A DNA stretch of 64,000 nt, taken from positions 248,001 through 312,000 of the forward strand of contig NZ_JABKDD010000001.1 of the NCBI RefSeq assembly GCF_013623905.1, read 5' to 3'. Made by a program: the position numbers and the translations under genes. Under the pieces are notes generated by a model. It worked only from the letters and a program-made list of their open reading frames with translations. It was not told the origin of the DNA and did no database searches. The stretch comes from Brevibacterium sediminis (GTDB lineage: Bacteria; Actinomycetota; Actinomycetes; Actinomycetales; Brevibacteriaceae). This document shows, piece after piece, positions 54,434 through 63,583 of the stretch (position 1 is the stretch's first letter; every line of letters begins with the position of its first letter).

Positions 54434-55123
54434 ATGACCATGACCACACAGATGCCACCGCGCACCGCAGCGCGGCAGACGAAGAGAGCCTGGAGAGAGG
54501 CACGACTGGCAGAGGCGAAGCTCTACCTGTGCACCGATGCCCGGACCGGTCAGGGCGACCTCGCCGAGTTCCTCGACGCCGCCTACCGTGGAGGTGTCGA
54601 CATCATCCAACTGAGGGACAAGAGCCTCGAGGCCCGCGCCGAGATCGCGGCATTGGAGGTCCTCAAAGATATTGCCGCCCGTCACGACAAGCTCTTCTCA
54701 GTCAATGACCGTGCCGACGTTGCGCTGCTGACCGACGCCGACGTCTTCCACGTCGGTCAGGGCGACCTCACCAGTGCTCAGGCCAGGGCTGTGCTCGGAC
54801 CCGATGTCATCCTCGGCCGCTCGACCCATTCCCTCGAGCAGGCGCTCGCCGCCGAGGCGGACCCGGAGACCGACTATTTCTGTGTCGGGCCGGTCTGGGA
54901 GACCCCGACGAAGCCGGGCCGCGCCTCTGTGGGGACGGCGCTGCTGACCGCCACCGCCGCCGAGGCGGCCAAACCGTGGTTCGCGATCGGCGGTATCGCG
55001 ACCGGGGAGAGGCTGGACGCGATCCGGCAGGCGGGCGCGAGGCGTGCCGTCGTCGTCCGTGCGATAGCCTCGGCTGAGGATCCCGCTGCGGCCGCGCGGG
55101 AGCTCAAGGAGGAGTTGGAATGA
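54434..55123 (+). CDS. thiE: Thiamine phosphate synthase
   Basis: 229 residues. L-Y-L-C-T-D-A-R at the start, I-I-Q-L-R-D-K-S near residue 55, S-V-N-D-R-A-D-V-A and [11 protein letters not shown] are the ThiE motifs. It joins HMP diphosphate and thiazole phosphate. Divergent from thiO, with only about 12 bp beyond the riboswitch, so promoters must overlap; no thi box precedes it. ATG 54440 is an alternative start. Confidence 0.95.
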   Translation: MTMTTQMPPRTAARQTKRAWREARLAEAKLYLCTDARTGQGDLAEFLDAAYRGGVDIIQLRDKSLEARAEIAALEVLKDIAARHDKLFSVNDRADVALLTDADVFHVGQGDLTSAQARAVLGPDVILGRSTHSLEQALAAEADPETDYFCVGPVWETPTKPGRASVGTALLTATAAEAAKPWFAIGGIATGERLDAIRQAGARRAVVVRAIASAEDPAAAARELKEELE

Positions 55124-56085
55124 CCCAAGCAGCTGACAGAGCATCCGAGGGAATCGGTGCTGGCGCTGACCTGTCGGTTCTCATCGCCGGGGCGGGGGCG
55201 ACCGGCGGAGCGTTCGGCACCTATCTGCAGGAGGCCGGACGCGATGTCACTTTCCTGCTCCGGCAGGCACGGGCGGAGACGGTCCGCGCGGAGGGACTGC
55301 GCTTCACTGCACCCGGTGATGATCGGACGAATCAGGTCGATGTCATCACCGCTGAGGAACTCACAGCCGCATCACGAACCTTCGACCTCGTCATCGTCGC
55401 GGTCAAAGCGGGTGGACTCGACTCGGTCATCGCCGATATCGGACCGGCTGTGGGCGAGCAGACGACGATCATTCCGTTCCTCAACGGCATGGCTCAGATC
55501 GAGAAGCTGCAGAGCAGATACCCCGGACAGGTGCTCGGAGGGTTCGTCAAGATCGTCGGCACCATCAGGGACGGAGCCGTCGTCCAGCTCACCGACCTGG
55601 CCGTGATGACCATCGGAGATCTCCACGGCGCCGAAGTGCCCACACGCATCTCCGAGGCGCTCGATGTGCCCGGATTCAAACTCCAGACCGTCGATGGAAT
55701 CATCGACGGGCTGTGGGAGAAATGGATCTTCATCGCCGCGGCAGGAGTCGTCACCTGCCTGTTCCGCGCCCCGGTCGGAGCGATCATGGAAGCCGGCGGC
55801 AGATCGCACGTGTATGCCATCATCGATGAACTCGAAGCCGTGGCGGCTGCGGCAGGACACCCGGTGTCGGAAGCCTCCCACGCCATGACTATCAAGATGC
55901 TCACCGAGGACGGTTCCGCCTTCACCTCATCCCTCTACCGGGATGTGACGGCAGGGCTGCCGAGCGAAACGGAGCACATCCTCGGCGACCTGTCGATCAA
56001 GGCGGAGGATCTGGGAGTGGCGACTCCGCTGCTCGACCTCACACTTGTGCAGCTGCGGGCAGGGGAAGCCCAGAAGCGGCTCTGA
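55120..56085 (+). CDS. panE: 2-dehydropantoate 2-reductase (ketopantoate reductase)
   Basis: 321 residues. [15 protein letters not shown] near residue 22 is the NADP motif; V-K-A-G-G-L and F-L-N-G-M-A follow, and the C-terminal helical domain has the catalytic-lysine region and [10 protein letters not shown]. It makes pantoate for coenzyme A. It overlaps thiE by ATGA and overlaps the convergent DedA gene by 47 bp. Confidence 0.9.
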   Translation: MTQAADRASEGIGAGADLSVLIAGAGATGGAFGTYLQEAGRDVTFLLRQARAETVRAEGLRFTAPGDDRTNQVDVITAEELTAASRTFDLVIVAVKAGGLDSVIADIGPAVGEQTTIIPFLNGMAQIEKLQSRYPGQVLGGFVKIVGTIRDGAVVQLTDLAVMTIGDLHGAEVPTRISEALDVPGFKLQTVDGIIDGLWEKWIFIAAAGVVTCLFRAPVGAIMEAGGRSHVYAIIDELEAVAAAAGHPVSEASHAMTIKMLTEDGSAFTSSLYRDVTAGLPSETEHILGDLSIKAEDLGVATPLLDLTLVQLRAGEAQKRL

Positions 56086-57262
56086 CTTCGGCAATGCCGG
56101 TGCGCAGCATCGCCAGATACGGCTCCTGCGGCTGAGCGTGTTCGACGTCTGACGAACGATGCGCGGCGGTGAACGTGACCATCGGGACACCGTCGACATC
56201 ATCGAGGACGAGCAGCGTCTCGTACCCGCCCGGACCCAGAGAGTGGGAGCTGCCGGCTGCCAGATCGAAGACGAGGCGTTCCAGCGGACTGTCCGGTTCG
56301 GGCGGTCGGTGCATCTCCTGTGCCGCCACATCGGCGAACTGTTCGGCAGTGATGAGGTAGGCCTTGGCGGGGGTCGGTCCGGGGAGGAAATGATCGTAGA
56401 AGGCCATGCCGCCGCCCCACACCTTGGACTCGCCGGCGAAATAGATCGTTCCGGGCAGTTCGATCCCGGCTTCTGCGCGGGGCAGTGTTGCGTCCCTGGC
56501 ACCTGGATAGGTGACCATCGCCCCGGGCGGTCGCCCGCCCTGCAGATAGCAGGCGAGCCGATCGCGAGCCATATTCGATCCGTAGCTGACGTACCACACA
56601 TATGTTTGAGACATCCCTGCCATCGTGACATCTCGGTCTTGGAATTCGGTGAATCGGTGCCGAGTGTGTCCTCTGCGGCGCCGGCATAATCGGCGGATGA
56701 GTTCGGCGCTGCCGGTGATGGCCAGGGCGATGCCGATGCCCACGGCGACTCCGAGTAGCGGCCGGTCCTCGAAGATCATTCCCCCGATGAGTCCGATCAC
56801 CGTCGAATAGAGCGCCCAGGCGAGACTGCCGATCCCGTCCCAGAACAGGAAAGTGCGGATCGGGAACCCGAGCAGACCGGAGCCGATGGTGGCCAGGCTG
56901 CGGCCCCCGGGAACGAATCGGCCGGCGATGAGCACGGTCCCGCCTCGGCGAGAGAAGACCGTGTGGGCGGAGTCGAGCAGGTTCGCGATGCGAGCCCACC
57001 GTCGCCATCGGCCGACCCCGGTCGCAGCGAATCGGCCGACGAGGTGAGCCGCCAGATCCCCGAGGAGAGCCCCTCCGGCAGCGGCGAGGATGAGTCCTGC
57101 CGGGTGAGGGTGCCCCGTCGCGGCGAAGGTCGCAGCGGTGATGAGTAGAGTCTCCGACGGCACAATCGGCATGAGCGAGTCCAGTGCCGCGGCCACGGCT
57201 ATGAGCAGGTACACCCATGGAGATGTGAGGGTGGCAGTGAGCAGCTCGAGTGCGAGATCCAT
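56039..57262 (-). CDS. DedA membrane protein fused to a GGCT-like domain
   Basis: 407 residues. The first about 195 are a DedA/SNARE-associated protein with M-P-I-V-P-S-E-T, G-D-L-A-A-H-L-V-G-R-F and G-R-F-V-P-G-G-R-S, lipid-flippase-like. From about residue 222 a soluble domain begins with Y-V-S-Y-G-S-N-M, the phosphate-loop motif of gamma-glutamylcyclotransferase-like enzymes. The two are in one frame without a stop; an internal ATG near 56615 has only a weak ribosome binding site. TAGCGT, 8 nt before ATG 57262, suggests a leaderless start. Confidence 0.82.
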   Translation of the reverse strand: MDLALELLTATLTSPWVYLLIAVAAALDSLMPIVPSETLLITAATFAATGHPHPAGLILAAAGGALLGDLAAHLVGRFAATGVGRWRRWARIANLLDSAHTVFSRRGGTVLIAGRFVPGGRSLATIGSGLLGFPIRTFLFWDGIGSLAWALYSTVIGLIGGMIFEDRPLLGVAVGIGIALAITGSAELIRRLCRRRRGHTRHRFTEFQDRDVTMAGMSQTYVWYVSYGSNMARDRLACYLQGGRPPGAMVTYPGARDATLPRAEAGIELPGTIYFAGESKVWGGGMAFYDHFLPGPTPAKAYLITAEQFADVAAQEMHRPPEPDSPLERLVFDLAAGSSHSLGPGGYETLLVLDDVDGVPMVTFTAAHRSSDVEHAQPQEPYLAMLRTGIAEVRAASGLPLPAAAQV

Positions 57263-57415
57263 ACTCATCCACGCTAGGCACAAGACGGCAGGGCCGGTAC
57301 GCGGTCGGGCACACGGTCAGTGCGGTCGAACAACAACCGCCATTGCGGAAAACCGGAATCCGAGACTGCGGCCGAACCTCTGGGAGGCGGCGTCAGGCGT
57401 TGCTACGATCGACTC

Positions 57416-58612
57416 ATGCCCTGGCCGAGCGCGCTGTCCACCCGCCTTCCTCCCGAAGTACGGATGTTCACCGCGCGGTGGGCGCGGTCCGTACTCGCCG
57501 TCGCGTGGGGCGGTCTGCTGTGTCTGCCGCTGCTCATGGCCTCCGTGCTTCCGCCCACCTCACGCATGGCCGCGAAGGTGCGGAGCTGGGAACTCGCTCG
57601 GCATTCTCGCGGGTTCGGACTCGTCCTTGCCGACGAGCCGACCAAACGTCGGTTCCTGCTCGGCAACGGCCTGGTCGCAGCACTCGCCATCATTCCCACC
57701 GCGAACCTCCTCGGCGGATTCTTCGTCGTGACTCTCGGATCGCTCTTCCAAGGATTCTTCATCGGGGGAGCGGTCAACATCGGGTTCGACATGTGGTCGA
57801 TCTCGCAACCCACGCTCTTCGTCGGTGTCCTCTACGGGGCGGCGAACCTCATCGGCGCCGTCGCTCTGGCCGAGGCGGCAAGCTGGGCGCATGGTCGCAT
57901 CGACGCTCATTTCGTCGAGGTGGAGCGTCCCTTCGCCGTGTACACCCGCATCAGCGAGCTGCTGACGACCCGCCGTGGAGTCGTGCTCGCCATCGACGAG
58001 GAACGACGCCGGATCGAACGGGACCTGCACGACGGCGTGCAGCAGAATGTCGTCTCCCTGTCCGTGCTCATCGCCCGAGCCAGGCGTGCCTCTGACCCGG
58101 CGAAGTCCCAAGCGCTGCTCGACGATGCGCTGGTCCAGTCCCAGGACCTCATCGACGAGATGCGGGAAGTCGCCTGGCGGGTCTATCCCACTGCGCTGGA
58201 CGACCATGGTCTTCGAACCGTGCTCGAGAGGATCGCCGGTCGCAGTCCTATTCCGCTGACCCTCGTGACCGTGCCGGAAGGCAGATTTCCGCCCGCAGTG
58301 GAATCTGCCGCCTACTTCGTCGTCCGTGAAGCCGTCACGAATGTCGTCAAACACGCCGAGGCGTCCGCGATCACGGTGAGCGTCGTCGCCGAGCCCCGGA
58401 CCGCGTTGACCGTGACCGTCTCCGATGACGGTGTCGGTGGAGCCGATCCGCGCGGGGGAGGGCTCCAAGGGCTCACACGGCGGGTCGGAGCGCTCGACGG
58501 GAATCTCGAGGTCGACTCCCTTGAGGGCGCAGGCACCACAGTTCGAACTCGGATCCCGTTCGGGACCGACGCACAGGACGGCAGCACGACGAAGGAGAAG
58601 AGACAGAAGTGA
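57416..58612 (+). CDS. NarL-type sensor histidine kinase
   Basis: 398 residues. About four membrane helices in the first 185 residues form a sensor of the PspC/DUF-like type. A HisKA_3 dimerisation helix follows with E-R-R-R-I-E-R-D-L-H-D-G-V-Q-Q (phospho-acceptor His), and then the ATPase domain with R-E-A-V-T-N-V-V-K-H-A and D-D-G-V-G-G-A. Coupled by GTGA to the response regulator. TACGAT ends 6 nt before the ATG, so the operon mRNA is probably leaderless. Confidence 0.9.
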   Translation: MPWPSALSTRLPPEVRMFTARWARSVLAVAWGGLLCLPLLMASVLPPTSRMAAKVRSWELARHSRGFGLVLADEPTKRRFLLGNGLVAALAIIPTANLLGGFFVVTLGSLFQGFFIGGAVNIGFDMWSISQPTLFVGVLYGAANLIGAVALAEAASWAHGRIDAHFVEVERPFAVYTRISELLTTRRGVVLAIDEERRRIERDLHDGVQQNVVSLSVLIARARRASDPAKSQALLDDALVQSQDLIDEMREVAWRVYPTALDDHGLRTVLERIAGRSPIPLTLVTVPEGRFPPAVESAAYFVVREAVTNVVKHAEASAITVSVVAEPRTALTVTVSDDGVGGADPRGGGLQGLTRRVGALDGNLEVDSLEGAGTTVRTRIPFGTDAQDGSTTKEKRQK

Positions 58613-59301
58613 ACACGACAGAGGTCCAGACAGAGAACCGGATGCGCGTCGTCCTCGCCGATGACGCGGTGTTGCTGCGAGAGGGCGTCCGCAGTCTGCT
58701 CGAAGACGAAGGGATCAGCGTCGTCGCGTCCGTCGGAGACGGAGGGGAGCTGCTGCGGGCGGTCGCCGAGCTGCGCCCGACCCTGGCGATCGTCGATGTG
58801 CGGATGCCTCCGACTCACACCACCGAAGGACTCGAAGCGGCGTTGGCGATCAAACGTCGCTTCCCGGATATCGGAGTCCTCGTCCTCAGCCAGTATGTGC
58901 TGCGGGAGTATGCGACGGAGCTGCTGAGCACCGAATCGGTGGGCGTCGGCTACCTCCTGAAGAACCGGGTGACCGACATCGACCGGTTCCTCGAGTCCGT
59001 ACAGCGGATCGCAGAGGGAGGAACGGTCATCGACCCCGACGTCGTCCGGCAGCTGCTCACCACCTCGGAAAGGCAGAATACGTTGTCGACGCTGACTCCA
59101 CGTGAGAGCGAAGTGCTCGAGGCGATGGCCGAAGGACTGTCGAACCGGGGAATCGGCGAACGGCTCTTCGTCTCGGTCAGTTCCGTCGAAAAGGCGATCA
59201 GCTCCATCTTCGATAAACTCGGCCTCCAGGCAGGGGAGACCACGAGCCGCCGTGTCGCGGCAGTGCTCGCCTACCTCAACCGAGAACGAGGAGAGAGATG
59301 A
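58609..59301 (+). CDS. NarL/FixJ-type response regulator
   Basis: 230 residues. The receiver domain has L-A-D-D-A-V-L-L-R-E and the phospho-acceptor Asp in I-V-D-V-R-M-P; the C-terminal LuxR helix-turn-helix reads L-T-P-R-E-S-E-V-L-E-A-M-A-E-G and V-E-K-A-I-S-S-I-F. ATG 58642 is an alternative start. It overlaps lldD by ATGA, an unusual direct coupling of a regulator to an enzyme gene. Confidence 0.92.
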   Translation: MNTTEVQTENRMRVVLADDAVLLREGVRSLLEDEGISVVASVGDGGELLRAVAELRPTLAIVDVRMPPTHTTEGLEAALAIKRRFPDIGVLVLSQYVLREYATELLSTESVGVGYLLKNRVTDIDRFLESVQRIAEGGTVIDPDVVRQLLTTSERQNTLSTLTPRESEVLEAMAEGLSNRGIGERLFVSVSSVEKAISSIFDKLGLQAGETTSRRVAAVLAYLNRERGER

Positions 59302-60551
59302 AGCGCCGACTGCCCGATCTGAGAGAACTCGCCCCCTTGCTGCAGTTCGACCTGCCCCGACTCGACCGGGTCGCAGCCAGATTGGAGTCGGCCGCAGACA
59401 TCTGGGACCTCCGCCGCATCGCCAAGCGCGTGACGCCGACCGCGCCGTTCGACTATGTCGACGGTGCCGCTCTGGACGAGCGGACCTTGGCGAAGAACCG
59501 TGAGGCGCTCGGCAACGTTGAGCTCCTTCCGCGCATCCTCCACGGAGTCGATGCGCCGGATACGTCGACGACAATCGCCGGTGCCCGAACCCGGCTGCCC
59601 TTCGGCATCGCCCCGACCGGTTACACCCGCATGATGCACTCGGAAGGCGAGGTCGCCGGAGTGCGTGCGGCGACGAAGGCCGGAATCCCGTTCTCACTGT
59701 CGACGATGGGCACGACCTCGGTCGAAGACGTCGCGCAGGCGGCGCCGGATTCCACCCGGTGGTTCCAGCTCTACCTGTGGAAGGATCGGCAGCGCAGCCT
59801 CGATCTGATCCAGCGGGCCGCCGCCAGCGGTTACGAGACCCTGCTGGTCACCGTCGACACTCCGATCACCGGTCAGCGTCTGCGCGATCACCGCAACGGT
59901 CTGACGATCCCGCCCCGACTGACGCTGGGAACCATCCTCGACGCCTCCTATCGACCCGGCTGGTGGTTCAACTTCCTCACCACCGAACCGCCGAAATACG
60001 CGTCGCTGTCGAACACCTCCCAGTCCCTCGCGGAGATGACGAAGACGATGTTCGACCCGACCCTCGACCTCGATGACCTGCGGTGGATCCGCGAACAGTG
60101 GAACGGACGCCTGTTCGTCAAGGGAATTCTCACCGCCGAGGATGCCCGCCGCGCTCAGTCGATCGGCGCCGATGGACTCGTCGTCTCCAATCACGGCGGC
60201 CGGCAGCTTGATCGGGCTCCGGACTCGCTGACCTCACTGGCCGAAGTCCGTGCGGAGGTCGGACCGGAGATGGAGCTGATCTTCGATTCCGGGATCATGT
60301 CCGGCACCGATGTCGTCGCCGCGCTGTGCGCCGGAGCCGACTTCGTGCTCATCGGCCGGGCGTACCTGTACGGGCTCATGGCCGGAGGCCAGCGAGGCGT
60401 CGAGCGGGCAATCGAGCTCATCGGACAGGAAATCCTCACCGCCATGGGACTTATGGGTGCCCGGAGCATCTCTGATTTGGGTCCCGAGCTCGTCCGCGGG
60501 CTGCCTCAGGCACCGGCCGCTGACGGGGAGTTGCGGACCGACGCTGTGTGA
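59298..60551 (+). CDS. lldD: FMN-dependent alpha-hydroxy acid dehydrogenase (L-lactate dehydrogenase type)
   Basis: 417 residues. F-D-Y-V-D-G-A-A near residue 50, P-F-G-I-A-P-T-G-Y, W-F-Q-L-Y-L-W and V-S-N-H-G-G-R-Q-L-D with the catalytic His-Arg near 295 are the family hallmarks. It oxidises L-lactate or a related hydroxy acid. Co-transcribed with the two-component genes upstream. Confidence 0.9.
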   Translation: MKRRLPDLRELAPLLQFDLPRLDRVAARLESAADIWDLRRIAKRVTPTAPFDYVDGAALDERTLAKNREALGNVELLPRILHGVDAPDTSTTIAGARTRLPFGIAPTGYTRMMHSEGEVAGVRAATKAGIPFSLSTMGTTSVEDVAQAAPDSTRWFQLYLWKDRQRSLDLIQRAAASGYETLLVTVDTPITGQRLRDHRNGLTIPPRLTLGTILDASYRPGWWFNFLTTEPPKYASLSNTSQSLAEMTKTMFDPTLDLDDLRWIREQWNGRLFVKGILTAEDARRAQSIGADGLVVSNHGGRQLDRAPDSLTSLAEVRAEVGPEMELIFDSGIMSGTDVVAALCAGADFVLIGRAYLYGLMAGGQRGVERAIELIGQEILTAMGLMGARSISDLGPELVRGLPQAPAADGELRTDAV

Positions 60552-60578
60552 GCCTCGGCCCGACGAAGGAGACCACGC

Positions 60579-61898
60579 ATGATCATCGCGGCAACGGTCA
60601 ACGAGCAGCTGAAGCACGTGGACTCGGACGAGCCGCGCATTCTCATCGTCGGAGCCGGAATCGCCGGGATCACCCTGGCGCAGCTGCTCCGGGGTCGCGG
60701 GATGCACCCGACCCTCATCGATCGGTCGGCCGATTCCGGTCGGATGATCGGTGACAATCGTGCCGGATATATGCTCGCCCTCATGCCCATGGTCGATCCC
60801 ATCATCGAAGAACTCGAGTGCCGGGAAGCCTACCTCGAAGCCAGCGTCGGCATCGATCGCTATATCGCCCATGCACACACCGGGAAAGTCCTCCGACAGG
60901 ACCACCTCGGTGATCTTCTGGCCGACTTCGGCGACTATCGCGGGATCTCCCGCTCAGCGCTGCTCGACGTGCTCACCGGCAGCGACTGCCCGATCGCCTT
61001 CGGCACCACAGTGACCGGTCTGTCCGGCGACGGCGCCACTGTGACTCTGGCCCAGGCGAGCGTCGGCCGACAGCGCTTTGGAGAGCAGGAACAGAGCCGT
61101 GGCCAGGAAGAAGTGCTCGAATTCGATGCCGTCGTCATCGCAGACGGAATGAATTCCCGAACCCGCAGGCTCGTGACAGGTGGGCCTGCCGCGACCGCCA
61201 TGTCCGGCTCCGGCAAGACTTCCGCTGACGGTTCTGATAAGCCCTCGTCAGAGTCCGCTGTGGACACGACATGGGGCGGATGGGTCTGCTGGGCAGAGGC
61301 GGATGACGATCAGGACGCCGTCGATGAGATATGGGGCGATGGATTCTTCCTCGGCATTTATCCGGTCAAGGGCGCCATCGGAGTCTTTCTCGGCTGTCCC
61401 GACGCCCGGCAGCCGCTCGGCTCCCGGCGGTTCGCCGCCGAGGTCCGCAGTCGACTCACGGTGATGACTCCGCGGATCGACGCCTGCCTCACCGCGGTCG
61501 AAAAGGCCGAAGCACCGTTCTTCTGGCCGCTGCGGGATTCGCGAGCGCAGCGCTGGAGCCGTGGTCGCACCGTTCTGCTCGGCGATGCCGCCGCCGGGTT
61601 CCTTCCCACCGCCGGAATCGGGGCCGGAATGGCGATGGAATCGGCCGGAGTGCTCGCCGACGAACTCTCCGCCCTGACGACCGGGCCAGGTGCATTCGCA
61701 GCGCTCGAACGCTTCGAGGCCCGCCAGCGGTCGCGAGTCGAGGCCGCTCATGACAACTCGCGGTCCCTGGCCCGACTGATGTTCGGCAGGTCCGGACTCT
61801 TCGCGTTCGCCCGCGACCAGGCGTTCCGCTTCATCAGCATCCGCACCGCGCTCAAACCGATACTGCAGCTGCTCGAGTCCCCGCCCAAACGGATGTGA
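60579..61898 (+). CDS. FAD-dependent monooxygenase
   Basis: 439 residues. The Rossmann motif I-V-G-A-G-I-A-G-I-T-L-A is near 23, and the second FAD motif G-D-A-A-A-G-F-L-P-T-A-G-I-G near 337, as in p-hydroxybenzoate hydroxylase-type enzymes. A Ser/Gly-rich insert occurs near 207-230. Substrate unknown. It follows lldD by 27 bp. Confidence 0.85.
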   Translation: MIIAATVNEQLKHVDSDEPRILIVGAGIAGITLAQLLRGRGMHPTLIDRSADSGRMIGDNRAGYMLALMPMVDPIIEELECREAYLEASVGIDRYIAHAHTGKVLRQDHLGDLLADFGDYRGISRSALLDVLTGSDCPIAFGTTVTGLSGDGATVTLAQASVGRQRFGEQEQSRGQEEVLEFDAVVIADGMNSRTRRLVTGGPAATAMSGSGKTSADGSDKPSSESAVDTTWGGWVCWAEADDDQDAVDEIWGDGFFLGIYPVKGAIGVFLGCPDARQPLGSRRFAAEVRSRLTVMTPRIDACLTAVEKAEAPFFWPLRDSRAQRWSRGRTVLLGDAAAGFLPTAGIGAGMAMESAGVLADELSALTTGPGAFAALERFEARQRSRVEAAHDNSRSLARLMFGRSGLFAFARDQAFRFISIRTALKPILQLLESPPKRM

Positions 61899-62004
61899 CC
61901 CTCCTCCCACCCTGCCTCCTCATCGGCTGCGGGCGACCTCGTGTGTGGTAGGAATGGCCAGGGTCCTCGTGCGCGGACCTGCCGAACCACGAACGAGGAT
62001 GACC

Positions 62005-63483
62005 ATGGGAATGCCAGCCGCCTCGGCGAACGAAGACCGCCGACTCCGACGGGGACTGAAGTCCCGCCACCTGCAGATGATCGCCATCGGCGGTGCCATC
62101 GGCACCGGGCTCTTCCTCGGCTCCGGCGGCACGATCTCACAAGCCGGCCCCGGCGGCGCCCTGCTGGCCTATGCCGCGATCGGCATCATGGTCCTCTTCG
62201 TCATGCAGTCCCTCGGCGAGATGTCGACCCACCTGCCCGTGGCCGGATCGTTCCACACCTACGGGACCAAATACGTCAGTCCCTCGTTCGGATTCGCCAT
62301 GGGCTGGAACTACTGGTTCAACTGGGCGATCACCCTGGCTGCCGAACTCGTCGCCGCGGGCGTCATCATGTCCTTCTGGTTCCCCGACGTGCCCTCGTGG
62401 ATCTGGGCGGCGGTCTTCCTCATTCTGCTGGCCGGGCTGAACTTCCTGTCCGCGAAGGCCTTCGGCGAAGGCGAATTCTGGTTCGCCGCCATCAAGGTCA
62501 CGGCCGTGCTGGCGTTCCTCGTCCTCGGTGTGTTCATGATCGCCGGCATCCTCGGCGGAACCGCACCCGGGGTGAGCAATTGGACGAAGGGCGAGGCTCC
62601 GTTCGTCGGTGGATGGATGTCCGTCATCAGCGTCTTCATGATCGCCGGATTCTCGTTCCAGGGCACCGAGCTCGTCGGCGTCACCGCGGGGGAATCGGAG
62701 AACCCGCGCAAGGACATGCCGCGCGCCATCCGCACCGTGTTCTGGCGCATCATGCTCTTCTACATCGGCGCCATCGCCGTCATCGGCTTCATCCTGCCCT
62801 ATACCGACCCCTCGCTGCTGGCCTCGGCGAACAATGAGGACATCACGGCCTCCCCGTTCACTCTCGTCTTCGAACGCGCCGGAATCGCCGTGGCCGCCGG
62901 CATGATGAACGCCGTCATCCTCACCGCCATCCTCTCCGCCGGCAACTCCGGCCTCTACGCCTCCACCCGCATGCTCTACGCCATGGCGAAAGAGGGAACC
63001 GCGCCGAGGCTGTTCGCCCGACTCAACGAACGCGGAGTCCCCGTCATGGCGCTGCTGGCCACCGCCATGATCGGACTGTTCGGATTCCTCACCGAGATCA
63101 TGGGTGACGGTGGAGCCTATACCTGGCTGATGAATGTCTCCGGACTCTCCGGCTTCATCGTCTGGGTCGGCATCGCCTGGTGCCACTTCCGGTTCCGCCG
63201 CGCCTATGTGCGGCAGGGGCGCGCTGTAGCGGACCTGCCGTACCGGGCGCCGCTGTTCCCGATCGGCCCGGTCATCGCGCTCATCATGCTCATCGTCGTC
63301 ATCATCGGGCAGAACGTGCAGGCGATCGTCAACGGGCAGCTGCTCCAGGTCGCCAGCGCCTATGCAGGGCTTCCTGCGTTCCTGCTTCTGTGGGTCATCC
63401 ACCGCATCGTCACGGGCCGCCGCTCACGCATGGTCGCCCTCGATGACATGGACGTCGATGGGCTCGAGATCAAGGCTCCCTGA
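62005..63483 (+). CDS. lysP: Amino acid permease, LysP-like
   Basis: 492 residues, 12 membrane helices of the APC superfamily. I-A-I-G-G-A-I-G-T-G-L-F, G-S-F-H-T-Y-G, W-N-Y-W-F-N-W and F-S-F-Q-G-T-E-L-V-G closely follow E. coli LysP, so lysine uptake is the best guess. ATG 62005 has GAGG 6 nt upstream; ATG 61999 and GTG 61945 are in frame. Confidence 0.87.
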   Translation: MGMPAASANEDRRLRRGLKSRHLQMIAIGGAIGTGLFLGSGGTISQAGPGGALLAYAAIGIMVLFVMQSLGEMSTHLPVAGSFHTYGTKYVSPSFGFAMGWNYWFNWAITLAAELVAAGVIMSFWFPDVPSWIWAAVFLILLAGLNFLSAKAFGEGEFWFAAIKVTAVLAFLVLGVFMIAGILGGTAPGVSNWTKGEAPFVGGWMSVISVFMIAGFSFQGTELVGVTAGESENPRKDMPRAIRTVFWRIMLFYIGAIAVIGFILPYTDPSLLASANNEDITASPFTLVFERAGIAVAAGMMNAVILTAILSAGNSGLYASTRMLYAMAKEGTAPRLFARLNERGVPVMALLATAMIGLFGFLTEIMGDGGAYTWLMNVSGLSGFIVWVGIAWCHFRFRRAYVRQGRAVADLPYRAPLFPIGPVIALIMLIVVIIGQNVQAIVNGQLLQVASAYAGLPAFLLLWVIHRIVTGRRSRMVALDDMDVDGLEIKAP

Positions 63484-63548
63484 TCCCTTGGTCGATTCCT
63501 CGCCGAGGCGGCCGTGCGGTCGGATTCGAACCGCCGGAGAAATGGGTT

Positions 63549-63568
63549 AAGCTAGGCTCGCCTAACTA
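63549..63568. promoter_or_regulatory. DtxR/IdeR-type iron box
   Basis: TAGGCTCGCCTA (63553-63564) is a perfect dyad inside AAGCTAGGCTCGCCTAACTA, close to the DtxR consensus TTAGGCTAGCCTAACTAA. It lies about 16 nt before the ATG of a siderophore-binding lipoprotein. Confidence 0.8.
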
Positions 63569-63583
63569 CTCAAGAAGGATTCC

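Noticed and set aside
62137..63402. 421-codon minus-strand frame rich in Asp, Glu, Gly and His
   Set aside because: Antisense of the LysP-like permease; composition is the complement of membrane-helix codons.
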